Assembly: GCF_014982975.1 (NCBI RefSeq)
Contig: NZ_JADCKL010000003.1
Coordinates: forward strand, 1 to 64,000
DNA from: Claveliimonas monacensis
Lineage (GTDB): Bacteria > Bacillota > Clostridia > Lachnospirales > Lachnospiraceae
Direction of reading: 5' to 3'
Length of the DNA: 64,000 nucleotides
Shown here: positions 25,539 to 34,870 of the stretch, piece by piece
Numbering within the stretch: the stretch's first letter is position 1
How the letters are laid out: every line of letters starts with the position of its first letter
The notes under the pieces: model-generated
What the model was told of the DNA's origin: nothing
Databases searched by the model: none
What the model saw: only the letters and a program-made list of their open reading frames with translations
Translations under genes and position numbers: made by a program

Positions 25539-27149
25539 TTAGTGTTCGTCCTGGTATTTCAGAGCAGCCTCCACGAAGCCCTTGAAAAGCGGGTGAGGCC
25601 TGTTGGGCCTTGATTTCAGCTCCGGGTGGGCCTGGGTGGCGATGAACCAGGGGTGGGAGGGAATCTCCACCATCTCCACGATGCGCCCGTCCGGCGACAG
25701 GCCGGAGAGCAGCATGCCGTGTGAGGTAAGGTCATCCCGGTAGTCATTGTTCACCTCGTAGCGATGGCGGTGGCGCTCGTGTATCTCCTCCTTGCCGTAG
25801 AGGGCGTAGGCCTTGGAGCTCTTATCCAGCACGCACGGATAGGAGCCAAGCCGCAGGGTACCGCCGATATCCTCGATGCCGATCTGGTCCGGCATGATGT
25901 GGATTACCGGGTGAGTGGTGTCCGGGTTGAGCTCAGCGCTGTGGGCGTCCCGGAAGCCCACCACATCTCTTGCAAACTCCACAATGGCAAGCTGCATGCC
26001 AAGACAAAGGCCCAGGAAAGGAACGCCGTGCTCACGGGCGTAGCGGATGGCCAGTATTTTGCCGTCGATACCCCGGCTTCCAAAGCCGCCGGGCACGAGA
26101 ACGCCGCTGACATCTCCCAGGAGATCCTCCACATTGTCGGCAGTGACAGTCTCTGAGTCGATCCATTTTATATTGACTGTGGCGCGGGAGAAGATGCCTC
26201 CGTGTTTCAGAGCCTCCACCACGCTGATGTAGGCGTCGTGGAGCTGGATATATTTTCCTACAAGAGCCACAGTGACATCCGTGTTGGGGCTCTTTAAGTA
26301 ATCCACCATCTCTGTCCAGTCCTTCAGGTCGGGGGCGGGACAGTCCAGATGGAGGGACTCGCAGACAACCTCCGCAAGATGCTCTTTTTCCATGGCCAGG
26401 GGAGCCTCGTAGAGGTATTCCACGTCCAGATTCTGGAGTACATGGTCTGCAGGCACGTTGCAGAAGAGGGCGATCTTATCCTTGATGCCCTGATCCAGAG
26501 GATGCTCGGACCGGCACACAATGATGTCCGGCTGGATTCCCATACCCTGCAGGTCTTTTACGCTGGCCTGGGTGGGTTTTGTCTTCATCTCCTGTGAAGC
26601 ACGCAGATAGGGGATGAGGGTGACGTGGATGAGGATGACATTTTCCCGGCCCTTCTCGTGCTGGAACTGCCGGATGGCCTCCAGGAAAGGCTGGCTCTCA
26701 ATGTCGCCCACTGTGCCGCCGACTTCGATAATGGCAATTTCCGTATTCTTTGCCACAGGGTTCCGGTAGAAACGGCTTTTGATCTCGTTTGTGATGTGGG
26801 GGATCACCTGCACGGTGCCTCCGCCGAAATCGCCCCGCCTTTCCTTCTGAAGGACAGACCAGTAAATCTTGCCTGTGGTCACATTGGAATTCTTTGTGAG
26901 GCTCTCATCGATAAAGCGCTCATAGTGACCCAGATCCAGGTCTGTCTCCGCCCCGTCGTCTGTGACAAAGACTTCTCCGTGCTGCACCGGATTCATGGTG
27001 CCCGGGTCAATGTTGATATAAGGATCAAACTTCTGCATGGTCACTGTATATCCTCTGGCTTTCAGAAGCCTTCCAAGGGATGCCGCCGTGATACCTTTTC
27101 CCAGTCCTGATACTACACCGCCTGTTACAAATACATACTTTACTGCCAT
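25539..27149 (-). CDS. pyrG: CTP synthase
   Basis: The 536-residue enzyme makes CTP from UTP, ATP and glutamine. The N-terminal amidoligase domain starts [17 protein letters not shown] and holds the [11 protein letters not shown] segment. The C-terminal class I glutamine amidotransferase domain has the nucleophile Cys in GLCLGMQLA and the His-Pro-Glu triad part in [11 protein letters not shown]. Length is normal. An AAAGGAGGAG site precedes the ATG. It is convergent with hemW and downstream of the DUF1846 gene. Confidence 0.97.
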   Translation of the reverse strand: MAVKYVFVTGGVVSGLGKGITAASLGRLLKARGYTVTMQKFDPYINIDPGTMNPVQHGEVFVTDDGAETDLDLGHYERFIDESLTKNSNVTTGKIYWSVLQKERRGDFGGGTVQVIPHITNEIKSRFYRNPVAKNTEIAIIEVGGTVGDIESQPFLEAIRQFQHEKGRENVILIHVTLIPYLRASQEMKTKPTQASVKDLQGMGIQPDIIVCRSEHPLDQGIKDKIALFCNVPADHVLQNLDVEYLYEAPLAMEKEHLAEVVCESLHLDCPAPDLKDWTEMVDYLKSPNTDVTVALVGKYIQLHDAYISVVEALKHGGIFSRATVNIKWIDSETVTADNVEDLLGDVSGVLVPGGFGSRGIDGKILAIRYAREHGVPFLGLCLGMQLAIVEFARDVVGFRDAHSAELNPDTTHPVIHIMPDQIGIEDIGGTLRLGSYPCVLDKSSKAYALYGKEEIHERHRHRYEVNNDYRDDLTSHGMLLSGLSPDGRIVEMVEIPSHPWFIATQAHPELKSRPNRPHPLFKGFVEAALKYQDEH

Positions 27150-27205
27150 AGTCTCCTCCTTTTGTCGTCATATGTTTTTTGTTCCATTACTTTTTAAAAA
27201 ACATA

Positions 27206-28699
27206 TTATATACCCTTTTCCTCCTGAAAAACAGTCTTTTTTTCATATTTTGGCTCAAAAGTTGCCTGTATAAACAGTTTTTTGAAGACGTTGATGTCTA
27301 CGGAGCTGAGCATGACAGAGGTGTGGAGCTGGCAGCCGTTCAGTTTCGGAAGCTGTTCCAGGGCGAGCTGGGCGTTCTTGTCCGTAGCTGCGCTGACAGA
27401 CAGGGCGATCAGCACCTCGTCCGTGTGAAGGCGGGGATTGCGGCTTCCCAGGTAGTTCACCTTCAGCTTCTGGATAGGCTCGATGGCTTCCGGGGAGATG
27501 ACATGGCAGGCGTGGTCGATGCCGGCCAGCTCCTTCAGGGCGTTCAGAAGAAGAGCAGCGGAGGCGCCCAGAAGATCACTTGTCTTTCCGGTGACGATCT
27601 TTCCGTCCGGAAGCTCCAGGGCAGCGGCGGGAGCGCCGGTCTGTTCCGCGCGGCTGAGGGCTGCATCCACTACAGGGCGGTCGTGGACCGTGATGCCGGC
27701 CTGGTTCATGAGCATCTCGATCTTGAACACTTCCTCCTCGGAGCATGAGCCGGATATGAAGCGGTCCATGGTGTCGTAGTAGCGGCGGATGATCTCCTGG
27801 AGGGAGGCCTGGCGGCACACTTCATCATCGCATATACAGTTTCCGGCCATATTGACGCCCATGTCTGTGGGAGACTTGTACGGATTTTCCCCGTAAATGC
27901 GTTCAAAGGTGGCGCGAAGGACAGGGAAGATCTCGATATCACGGTTATAGTTTACGGTTGTCTCCCCGTAGGCCTCCAGATGGAACGGGTCGATCATATT
28001 CACATCGTTGAGGTCCGCTGTGGCGGCCTCGTAAGCCAGATTCACCGGATGCTTCAGAGGAATGTTCCAGATGGGGAAGGTCTCAAACTTGGCGTAGCCT
28101 GCCTGCACGCCCCGCTTGTGCTCGTGGTAGAGCTGGGAGAGGCAGGTTGCCATCTTTCCGCTTCCCGGCCCGGGTGCTGTGATGACCACAAGGGGACGGG
28201 TTGTCTCGATATAATCATTTTTTCCATAACCTTCATCGCTGACAATAAGCGGCACATTTCCAGGATAGCCGGGGATAATATAATGAAGATAGACCCGGAT
28301 GCCCAGACGTTCCAGCCTTGCCTTGAAAAGATCTGCGCTGTTCTGGCCGCTGTACTGGGTGATGACTACACTGCCTACATAGAGGCCTGCATGAATAAAT
28401 TCCTCCCGGAGGCGGAGCACATCGGAGTCGTAGGTGATGCCCAGATCCCCGCGGACTTTATTTTTCTCAATGTCCCCGGCGCTGATGACGATGACGATCT
28501 CCGCCTGGTCTGCAAGCTGCTTGAGGAGGCGCAGTTTGCTGTCGGGCTGGAAACCGGGCAGGACCCGGGAGGCATGATAGTCGTCAAAAAGCTTTCCGCC
28601 GAATTCCAGGTAAAGTTTCCCCCCGAATTTGTCAATCCTCTCACGGATGTGGGAGGACTGCATGTGAAGGTATTTGTCGTTGTCAAATCCAATTTTCAT
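27206..28699 (-). CDS. DUF1846 family protein
   Basis: The 497-residue protein is full length for the DUF1846 family (PF08903), starting MKIGFDNDKYLHMQS and containing GGKLFDDYHASRVLPGF and an APGPGSGK loop (about 172-180) that could bind nucleotide phosphate. The family is widespread in Firmicutes and its biochemical role is not established. It lies upstream of pyrG on the same strand, 56 bases apart, and diverges from ftsH. Confidence 0.88.
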   Translation of the reverse strand: MKIGFDNDKYLHMQSSHIRERIDKFGGKLYLEFGGKLFDDYHASRVLPGFQPDSKLRLLKQLADQAEIVIVISAGDIEKNKVRGDLGITYDSDVLRLREEFIHAGLYVGSVVITQYSGQNSADLFKARLERLGIRVYLHYIIPGYPGNVPLIVSDEGYGKNDYIETTRPLVVITAPGPGSGKMATCLSQLYHEHKRGVQAGYAKFETFPIWNIPLKHPVNLAYEAATADLNDVNMIDPFHLEAYGETTVNYNRDIEIFPVLRATFERIYGENPYKSPTDMGVNMAGNCICDDEVCRQASLQEIIRRYYDTMDRFISGSCSEEEVFKIEMLMNQAGITVHDRPVVDAALSRAEQTGAPAAALELPDGKIVTGKTSDLLGASAALLLNALKELAGIDHACHVISPEAIEPIQKLKVNYLGSRNPRLHTDEVLIALSVSAATDKNAQLALEQLPKLNGCQLHTSVMLSSVDINVFKKLFIQATFEPKYEKKTVFQEEKGI

Positions 28700-28813
28700 C
28701 TGTAAGTTCCTTTCATTTCTGTTAGCTGTTATATATGTAAATATAAATACACATTTCCTTCACAAGTATACTACAAGAAAGCCCGAGTTTACAATCTTTT
28801 CATAATGTTTTTA

Positions 28814-28842
28814 TTGATTTTGAAACAGGGGATACTTATAAT
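28814..28842 (+). promoter_or_regulatory. ftsH promoter
   Basis: TTGATT (28814-28819), a 17-base spacer and TATAAT (28837-28842), about 50 bases before the ftsH ATG. Confidence 0.7.
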
Positions 28843-28893
28843 AATATGGTAACGTCGGTGTTGCCGGCGCTGCACATATACAGGAGGAGAACT

Positions 28894-30909
28894 ATGGACA
28901 ACCAGAATAATCAGAACAGAAATAATAACCAGGATCCGAACCGGAACAACCGGCAGGGTGTTTCTTTCGTCCTGATCGTGACGCTGATCACTACCATACT
29001 TGTACTGGTCCTGTTTCAGTTCCAGGGGGTAAACAGTGCTGAGGAGATCTCCTACAACAGGTTTATCAAAATGGTAGAGGACGGAGAGGTCGAGAAGGTT
29101 GATATAGGAGCCAGCCAGATCAATATCACAGCCAAGCAGGGCAAGGACGATACTGTGCAGAGAGAATACTACACAGGTATCGTCAATGACGACCAGCTTG
29201 TGGACCGCCTGCTTGACGCGGGAGTGGAAGTGAATCAGGAGATACCTGATACCACATCCTCCATGCTGCTGAGCATTATCCTGACATTTCTTCCCATCGC
29301 CTGCATCGTGGGACTCTTTGTGTGGTTTACAAAGAAAATGTCCAAGGGCGGCGGCATGATGGGCATTGGCAAGAGCAATGCCAAGATGTATGTGGAGAAG
29401 CAGACAGGCGTCACATTCAAGGATGTGGCAGGCCAGGACGAGGCCAAGGAGTCTCTCCAGGAAGTAGTGGACTTTCTGCACAACCCGGGAAAATATACGG
29501 GTGTGGGAGCCAAGCTCCCCAAGGGAGCTCTTCTTGTAGGTCCGCCGGGAACAGGTAAGACGCTGCTTGCAAAGGCAGTGGCGGGAGAGGCGAAAGTGCC
29601 TTTCTTCTCCCTTTCCGGTTCCGCCTTTGTGGAAATGTACGTAGGTGTGGGTGCCTCCAGGGTCCGTGACCTTTTCAAACAGGCCCAGCAGATGGCCCCC
29701 TGTATCATTTTTATCGATGAGATCGACGCCATCGGAAAGAGCCGTGACACACAGCTTGGAGGCAACGATGAGCGTGAGCAGACACTGAACCAGCTTCTTG
29801 CGGAGATGGACGGTTTTGACACAAACAAAGGGCTGCTTCTTCTGGCGGCCACCAACCGCCCGGAGATCCTGGATCCGGCCCTTCTGCGTCCGGGACGTTT
29901 TGACAGGCGGATCATCGTGGAGCGCCCGGATCTGAAAGGCCGTATCGACGTGCTGAAGGTACACGCGAAAGATGTGCGCATGGACGAGACAGTGGATCTG
30001 GAAGCTGTCGCTCTGGCTACATCCGGAGCCGTGGGATCTGACCTTGCCAACATGATCAACGAGGCAGCCATCAACGCTGTCAAGCATGGAAGAAACGCAG
30101 TCTCCCAGAGCGACCTGTTTGAGGCGGTGGAAGTGGTGCTGGTAGGTAAGGAGAAGAAAGACCGTATCATGAGCCAGGAGGAGAGAAAGATCGTCTCCTA
30201 CCATGAAGTGGGACACGCCCTTGTCAGCGCCCTGCAGAAAGATGCGGAGCCGGTGCAGAAGATCACCATTGTTCCAAGAACCATGGGAGCTCTCGGCTAT
30301 GTCATGCAGACGCCTGAGGAGGAGAAGTTCCTCAATACAAAGAAAGAGCTGGAAGCTATGCTTGTCGGTATGCTGGCTGGCCGTGCGGCTGAGGAAATCG
30401 TCTTCGATACAGTCACCACAGGGGCGTCCAACGATATTGAAAAAGCGACCAGCATAGCAAGAGCCATGATCACCCAGTACGGTATGAGTGAGAAATTCGG
30501 TCTGATCGGTCTTGAGTCCATCCAGAACCGTTACCTGGACGGACGTCCGGTTATGAACTGCGGTCAGGAGACAGCTTCTGAGATCGATCAGGAAGTCATG
30601 ACTATGCTGAAAGGCGCGTACGAGGAGGCCAAGCGTCTGCTGAGCGAGCACAGACCGGCTCTTGACAAGATCGCAGCTTTCCTTATTGAGAAAGAGACCA
30701 TCACCGGAAAAGAGTTCATGAAGATCTTCCACGAAGTGGAAGGTATTCCGGAGAAGGAGGAAGACGGGGATACAGAACCTCAGAAGAAGGAGGCGCGGAT
30801 CTCCATGAAACCGGCCGGAGAATCGGCTGAAGAAGTGCCGGAAGAGGCGGTTGAGGTCGATGTGCCAGCGGCAGATCCGAAACAGGAAGCGCCTTCAGTC
30901 AGCGAGTAA
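28894..30909 (+). CDS. ftsH: ATP-dependent zinc metalloprotease FtsH
   Basis: From the ATG at 28894, which has CAGGAGGAG upstream, the protein has 671 residues (the frame is open a further 16 codons). It has a membrane segment near the N terminus ([19 protein letters not shown]), a second before residue 160 ([18 protein letters not shown]), the AAA domain with GPPGTGKT, and the zinc protease motif HEVGHA. It forms a membrane hexamer that degrades membrane and regulatory proteins. The C-terminal tail of about 50 residues is acidic and low complexity. Confidence 0.96.
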   Translation: MDNQNNQNRNNNQDPNRNNRQGVSFVLIVTLITTILVLVLFQFQGVNSAEEISYNRFIKMVEDGEVEKVDIGASQINITAKQGKDDTVQREYYTGIVNDDQLVDRLLDAGVEVNQEIPDTTSSMLLSIILTFLPIACIVGLFVWFTKKMSKGGGMMGIGKSNAKMYVEKQTGVTFKDVAGQDEAKESLQEVVDFLHNPGKYTGVGAKLPKGALLVGPPGTGKTLLAKAVAGEAKVPFFSLSGSAFVEMYVGVGASRVRDLFKQAQQMAPCIIFIDEIDAIGKSRDTQLGGNDEREQTLNQLLAEMDGFDTNKGLLLLAATNRPEILDPALLRPGRFDRRIIVERPDLKGRIDVLKVHAKDVRMDETVDLEAVALATSGAVGSDLANMINEAAINAVKHGRNAVSQSDLFEAVEVVLVGKEKKDRIMSQEERKIVSYHEVGHALVSALQKDAEPVQKITIVPRTMGALGYVMQTPEEEKFLNTKKELEAMLVGMLAGRAAEEIVFDTVTTGASNDIEKATSIARAMITQYGMSEKFGLIGLESIQNRYLDGRPVMNCGQETASEIDQEVMTMLKGAYEEAKRLLSEHRPALDKIAAFLIEKETITGKEFMKIFHEVEGIPEKEEDGDTEPQKKEARISMKPAGESAEEVPEEAVEVDVPAADPKQEAPSVSE

Positions 30910-30948
30910 ATATGGAGTCACGCGGACAGTCCCGCGGATAAAACAGAT

Positions 30949-30978
30949 GGACAGGGGAAGATTTTCCCTTGTCCTTTT
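30949..30978 (+). terminator. ftsH terminator overlapping the uvrC promoter
   Basis: GGACAGGGGAA (30949-30959) pairs with TTCCCTTGTCC (30964-30974), one wobble, followed by TTTT. The 3' arm contains the TTGTCC -35 box of the uvrC promoter. Confidence 0.78.
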
Positions 30979-30997
30979 CTGTGTGTGACAGTATAAT
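30969..30997 (+). promoter_or_regulatory. uvrC promoter abutting the start codon
   Basis: TTGTCC (30969-30974), a 17-base spacer and TATAAT (30992-30997). The ATG at 31005 begins 8 bases after the -10 box and lacks a Shine-Dalgarno sequence, which predicts a leaderless mRNA. Confidence 0.65.
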
Positions 30998-31004
30998 GTT
31001 AACC

Positions 31005-32855
31005 ATGGAAAATAATAATTTTGATATACAGGAAGAATTGAAAAAGCTGCCGGGGAAGCCCGGCGTGTATCTGATGCACGATGAGAAGGACGAGATCATC
31101 TATGTAGGGAAAGCCATCAGCCTGAAGAATCGGGTGCGGCAGTATTTCCAGAGCAGCCGCAACAAAGGGGTGAAGATCGAGCAGATGGTGACTCACATCA
31201 CCCGCTTTGAGTACATTGTGACTGACTCAGAATTGGAGGCCCTTGTCCTGGAGTGCAACCTGATCAAGGAACACAGACCCAAGTACAATACCATGCTCAT
31301 GGACGACAAGGCCTACCCGTTTATCAAAGTGACGGTGGATGAGGCCTTCCCGCGGATCATGATGGCCCGTCGGATGGTGAAGGACAAGGCAAAATATTTT
31401 GGCCCCTACACAAGCGCAGGAGCGGTCAAGGACACCATCGAGCTGATCCGCAAGCTCTACAAAGTCAGGAGCTGCAACAGGCGCCTGCCCCGGGATACGG
31501 GGAAAGAGAGACCCTGCCTGAATTACCACATCCACCAGTGTGACGCCCCCTGTCAGGGCTATGTGTCCCAGGAGGCCTACAGGAAATCCATAGATGAAGT
31601 GCTCCGGTTCCTGGGCGGAAATTACGACCATATCCTGAAAGAGCTGGAGGAGAAGATGCTGCAGACATCAGAGGATATGGAATTTGAGAAAGCCATCGAG
31701 TACAGGGAGCTGCTGGGAAGCGTGAAGAAGATCGCCCAGAAGCAGAAGATCACGGACACGGCCGGCAATGACAGGGATATCCTGGCCGCTGCCACGGACA
31801 AGGAAGATGCGGTGGTGCAGGTCTTCTTCATCCGGGGCGGCAGGCTGATCGGCAGAGACCATTTCTACCTGAAACTGAACGGGGACGAGACCAAAGGGGA
31901 GATCATCTCCAGCTTTATCAAACAGTTTTATGCCGGAACTCCCTATATACCGTCGGAGCTGATGACCCAGACGGAGATTGAGGACGGGGAGATCCTGGAG
32001 CAGTGGCTGAGCCAGAAGAGAGGGCACAGAGTTCATATCCGGGTGCCCAAGAAGGGGACGAAAGAGAAACTGGTGGAGCTGGCAGAAAAGAACGCGTCCC
32101 TTGTTCTCTCCAAGGACCGCGAGAGACTGAAGCGGGAGGAGGGGCGCACCATCGGGGCTGTGAAGGAGATCGCCCGCCTTCTGGGGCTGGAGGATCTCAA
32201 CCGCATGGAAGCCTACGATATCTCCAACATCAGCGGATTTGCCTCTGTGGGCTCCATGGTGGTCTATGAGAAAGGGAAACCAAAGAGAAACGACTACCGC
32301 AAATTCCGGATCAAGAGTGTCCAGGGGCCGGATGACTACGCCAGCATGAAAGAGGTGCTGACAAGAAGGTTCCGCCACGGACTGGAGGAGAGGGAAGAGG
32401 GAAAAGGGGCCGGAAGCTTTACGGCTTTCCCGGATCTGATCCTGATGGACGGAGGAAAAGGACAGGTTGGGATCGCGCTGCAGGTATTGGATGAACTGCA
32501 CCTTCACATACCTGTGTGCGGCATGGTAAAAGATGACAATCACCGCACAAGGGGGCTGTACTACAATAATGAAGAGATTCCTATTGACCGGAATTCCGAG
32601 GGCTTTAAGCTGATCACAAGGATACAGGATGAAGCCCACCGTTTTGCCATAGAGTTCCACAGAAAACTGCGCAGCAAAGAGCAGGTCCACTCGGTTCTGG
32701 ACGACATTCCGGGCGTGGGCCCGGCGAGGCGGAAAGATTTGATGAAGCATTTTGCCAGCCTGGATGAGATACGGAAGGCGGATGTGGAGGATCTGAAAAA
32801 ACTGCCCAGCATGAATGAAAAATCCGCACAGGAAGTGTATAAGTTTTTTCACTGA
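31005..32855 (+). CDS. uvrC: Excinuclease ABC subunit C
   Basis: From ATG 31005 the protein has 616 residues. It has the GIY-YIG nuclease domain ([20 protein letters not shown]), a UvrB-binding UVR segment (about 200-235), the RNase H-like C-terminal nuclease domain ([20 protein letters not shown]) and a terminal helix-hairpin-helix pair ([13 protein letters not shown]). It makes both incisions in nucleotide excision repair with UvrA and UvrB. A TTG at 30969 would extend the frame by 12 codons, but it falls in the ftsH terminator and lies upstream of the predicted transcription start. Confidence 0.95.
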   Translation: MENNNFDIQEELKKLPGKPGVYLMHDEKDEIIYVGKAISLKNRVRQYFQSSRNKGVKIEQMVTHITRFEYIVTDSELEALVLECNLIKEHRPKYNTMLMDDKAYPFIKVTVDEAFPRIMMARRMVKDKAKYFGPYTSAGAVKDTIELIRKLYKVRSCNRRLPRDTGKERPCLNYHIHQCDAPCQGYVSQEAYRKSIDEVLRFLGGNYDHILKELEEKMLQTSEDMEFEKAIEYRELLGSVKKIAQKQKITDTAGNDRDILAAATDKEDAVVQVFFIRGGRLIGRDHFYLKLNGDETKGEIISSFIKQFYAGTPYIPSELMTQTEIEDGEILEQWLSQKRGHRVHIRVPKKGTKEKLVELAEKNASLVLSKDRERLKREEGRTIGAVKEIARLLGLEDLNRMEAYDISNISGFASVGSMVVYEKGKPKRNDYRKFRIKSVQGPDDYASMKEVLTRRFRHGLEEREEGKGAGSFTAFPDLILMDGGKGQVGIALQVLDELHLHIPVCGMVKDDNHRTRGLYYNNEEIPIDRNSEGFKLITRIQDEAHRFAIEFHRKLRSKEQVHSVLDDIPGVGPARRKDLMKHFASLDEIRKADVEDLKKLPSMNEKSAQEVYKFFH

Positions 32856-32902
32856 TGTGTTATACTTGTCGTAGTATTGAAAAGTAGAAAAGGAGATAAG
32901 AC

Positions 32903-33826
32903 ATGTCAAAAATAGAGATTCAGAAGATTGTCGAGAAGATGGACCTGAAAAATCTGACTCCCGATGTGGGACTGGCTGACAAATATGTGGAAGTGCCGGA
33001 TATCAACAGGCCGGCTCTGCAGCTGACGGGCTTTTTTGACCACTTTGACGCAGAGAGAGTACAGATCATCGGATATGTGGAATATACGTTTTTAGAGCAG
33101 ATGGATGCGGCTACAAAGAGCCATGTCTATGAGACGCTGCTCGCCTACAAGATTCCCTGCATCATTTTCTGCCGGGCGCTGCGGCCGGACCAGGAGCTGC
33201 TGGAGAAAGCCAAGGAGCTGGACGTGCCTATCTTCTCCACAGAGATGAAGACGTCCGCGTTTACCGCAGAGCTGATCCGCTGGCTGAATGTGCAGCTTGC
33301 ACCGTGTATTTCCATCCACGGCGTGCTTGTGGATGTGTACGGCGTGGGAGTTTTGATCATGGGCGAGAGCGGCATCGGCAAGAGCGAGGCAGCTCTGGAG
33401 CTGGTAAAAAGAGGGCATCGTCTTGTCAGCGATGACGTGGTGGAGATCCGCAAGGTCAGCGACGACACCCTGGTAGGGAATGCGCCTGACGTGACGAAGC
33501 ATTTTATTGAGCTGCGAGGCATCGGCATCGTGGACGTGAAGATGCTCTACGGTGTGCAGAGTGTCAGGGAGACCCAGAACATCGAGCTTGTCATCACGCT
33601 GGAGGACTGGGACAGGGAGAAAAAATACGACAGGCTGGGCATGGAAGAGCAGTATACAGAATTTCTCGGCAACAAGGTGGTCTGCCACCAGCTGCCTATC
33701 CGCCCGGGCCGTAATCTTGCCATTATCGTGGAGACGGCGGCCATCAACTACAGGCAGAAGAAGATGGGCTACAATGCAGCGGAAGAGCTGTACAAGCGTG
33801 TGCAGAGAAATCTGACTAAGAAATAA
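32903..33826 (+). CDS. hprK: HPr kinase/phosphorylase
   Basis: The 307-residue bifunctional enzyme phosphorylates HPr on Ser46 using ATP and reverses the reaction, setting carbon catabolite repression. Visible are the Walker A motif GESGIGKSE, the following RGHRLVSDDVV with the catalytic Asp pair, and the family signature LRGIGIVDVKMLYG. The start has AAAAGGAG. It follows uvrC by 47 bases and precedes a glucokinase, a fitting pair for sugar control. Confidence 0.96.
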   Translation: MSKIEIQKIVEKMDLKNLTPDVGLADKYVEVPDINRPALQLTGFFDHFDAERVQIIGYVEYTFLEQMDAATKSHVYETLLAYKIPCIIFCRALRPDQELLEKAKELDVPIFSTEMKTSAFTAELIRWLNVQLAPCISIHGVLVDVYGVGVLIMGESGIGKSEAALELVKRGHRLVSDDVVEIRKVSDDTLVGNAPDVTKHFIELRGIGIVDVKMLYGVQSVRETQNIELVITLEDWDREKKYDRLGMEEQYTEFLGNKVVCHQLPIRPGRNLAIIVETAAINYRQKKMGYNAAEELYKRVQRNLTKK

Positions 33827-33851
33827 AACAGAAGGAATAGGGAGTTACAAG

Positions 33852-34784
33852 ATGAAGTATTGTTTTGGAGTAGATATTGGCGGAACAACAGTGAAAATGG
33901 GGCTGTTTTCAACAGAGGGAGAGCTTTTTGAGAAGTGGGAGATCAAGACCCGCACGGAAAATGAGGGAAAAGAAGTCCTCCCGGATATTGCAGCTTCCGT
34001 TCGCAGTAAGATGGAGGAAAAAGGGATCTCCATTGAAGATATGGCAGGTGTCGGGATCGGTGTTCCGGCTCCGGTCAGCGAGGAAGGCATTGTAAAGAAC
34101 AGCGCCAACATTGGCTGGGGATACAAGAATGTCAAAAAAGAGATGGAGGAGCTGCTGCCGGGCGTCTGCGCCAGGATCGGAAATGACGCCAATGTGGCGG
34201 CCCTTGGCGAGATGTGGCTGGGAGCAGGTAAAGGCTGCAGTAATATGATCATGGTGACGCTGGGGACCGGCGTGGGCGGCGGTGTCATCTGCCACGGACA
34301 GATCATTGCGGGGGCCAATGGAGCAGGCGGAGAGATCGGACATATCTGCGTGAATTATAATGAGACAGAAAAGTGCGGCTGCGGCAAGACCGGGTGTCTG
34401 GAGCAGTACGCGTCCGCCACAGGCATAGCCCGGCTTGCGAAACTGCGTCTTGCCAAGCCCCATGAGAAAACCATTTTGGAGGGCAAGAACCTGAGCGCAA
34501 AATCTGTTTTTGACGCAGTAAAAAAAGGAGACAGGATAGCAACAGAGATCGCAGAAGAATTTGGTGCCTATCTGGGACATGCCCTTGCCAATATGGCGGT
34601 CATCACAGACCCGGAGAGGATCGTTATCGGCGGAGGAGTCTCCAATGCAGGCCCCGCCCTTCTGCCCTTTATAGAGAAACCTTTCCAGGAGAAGACCTTC
34701 TTTGCCAACAAGGACACGAAGATCGTGCTGGCTACGCTGGGGAACGACGCAGGCATTTGCGGAGCTGCCAGGATGATCCTCTGA
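33852..34784 (+). CDS. glcK: ROK-family glucokinase
   Basis: The 310-residue protein has the phosphate-binding DIGGTTVKMGL at the start, a second GTGVGGGV loop, and the ROK zinc signature CGCGKTGCLEQYAS. It phosphorylates glucose at the entry to glycolysis; Firmicute enzymes of this type use ATP. It follows hprK by 25 bases, so the two are probably co-transcribed, and a strong bidirectional terminator comes next. Confidence 0.92.
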   Translation: MKYCFGVDIGGTTVKMGLFSTEGELFEKWEIKTRTENEGKEVLPDIAASVRSKMEEKGISIEDMAGVGIGVPAPVSEEGIVKNSANIGWGYKNVKKEMEELLPGVCARIGNDANVAALGEMWLGAGKGCSNMIMVTLGTGVGGGVICHGQIIAGANGAGGEIGHICVNYNETEKCGCGKTGCLEQYASATGIARLAKLRLAKPHEKTILEGKNLSAKSVFDAVKKGDRIATEIAEEFGAYLGHALANMAVITDPERIVIGGGVSNAGPALLPFIEKPFQEKTFFANKDTKIVLATLGNDAGICGAARMIL

Positions 34785-34812
34785 TCACGTTTTTATATAT
34801 CAGATCTGCAAT

Positions 34813-34853
34813 AAAAAATCAGGTATGAACGAAACATTCATACCTGATTTTTT
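34813..34853. terminator. Bidirectional terminator
   Basis: A perfect 17-base inverted repeat (arms 34813-34829 and 34837-34853) with A and T runs at the two sides serves glcK and the convergent PBP gene. Confidence 0.85.
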
Positions 34854-34870
34854 CGATTCGCTTTTGGTTT

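Noticed and set aside
28789-30732. 647-codon open frame on the minus strand inside ftsH
   Set aside because: Antisense shadow; the ftsH frame has every family motif and the reverse frame has none.
31668-32909. 413-codon open frame on the minus strand opposite uvrC
   Set aside because: Shadow frame; uvrC is complete on the plus strand.
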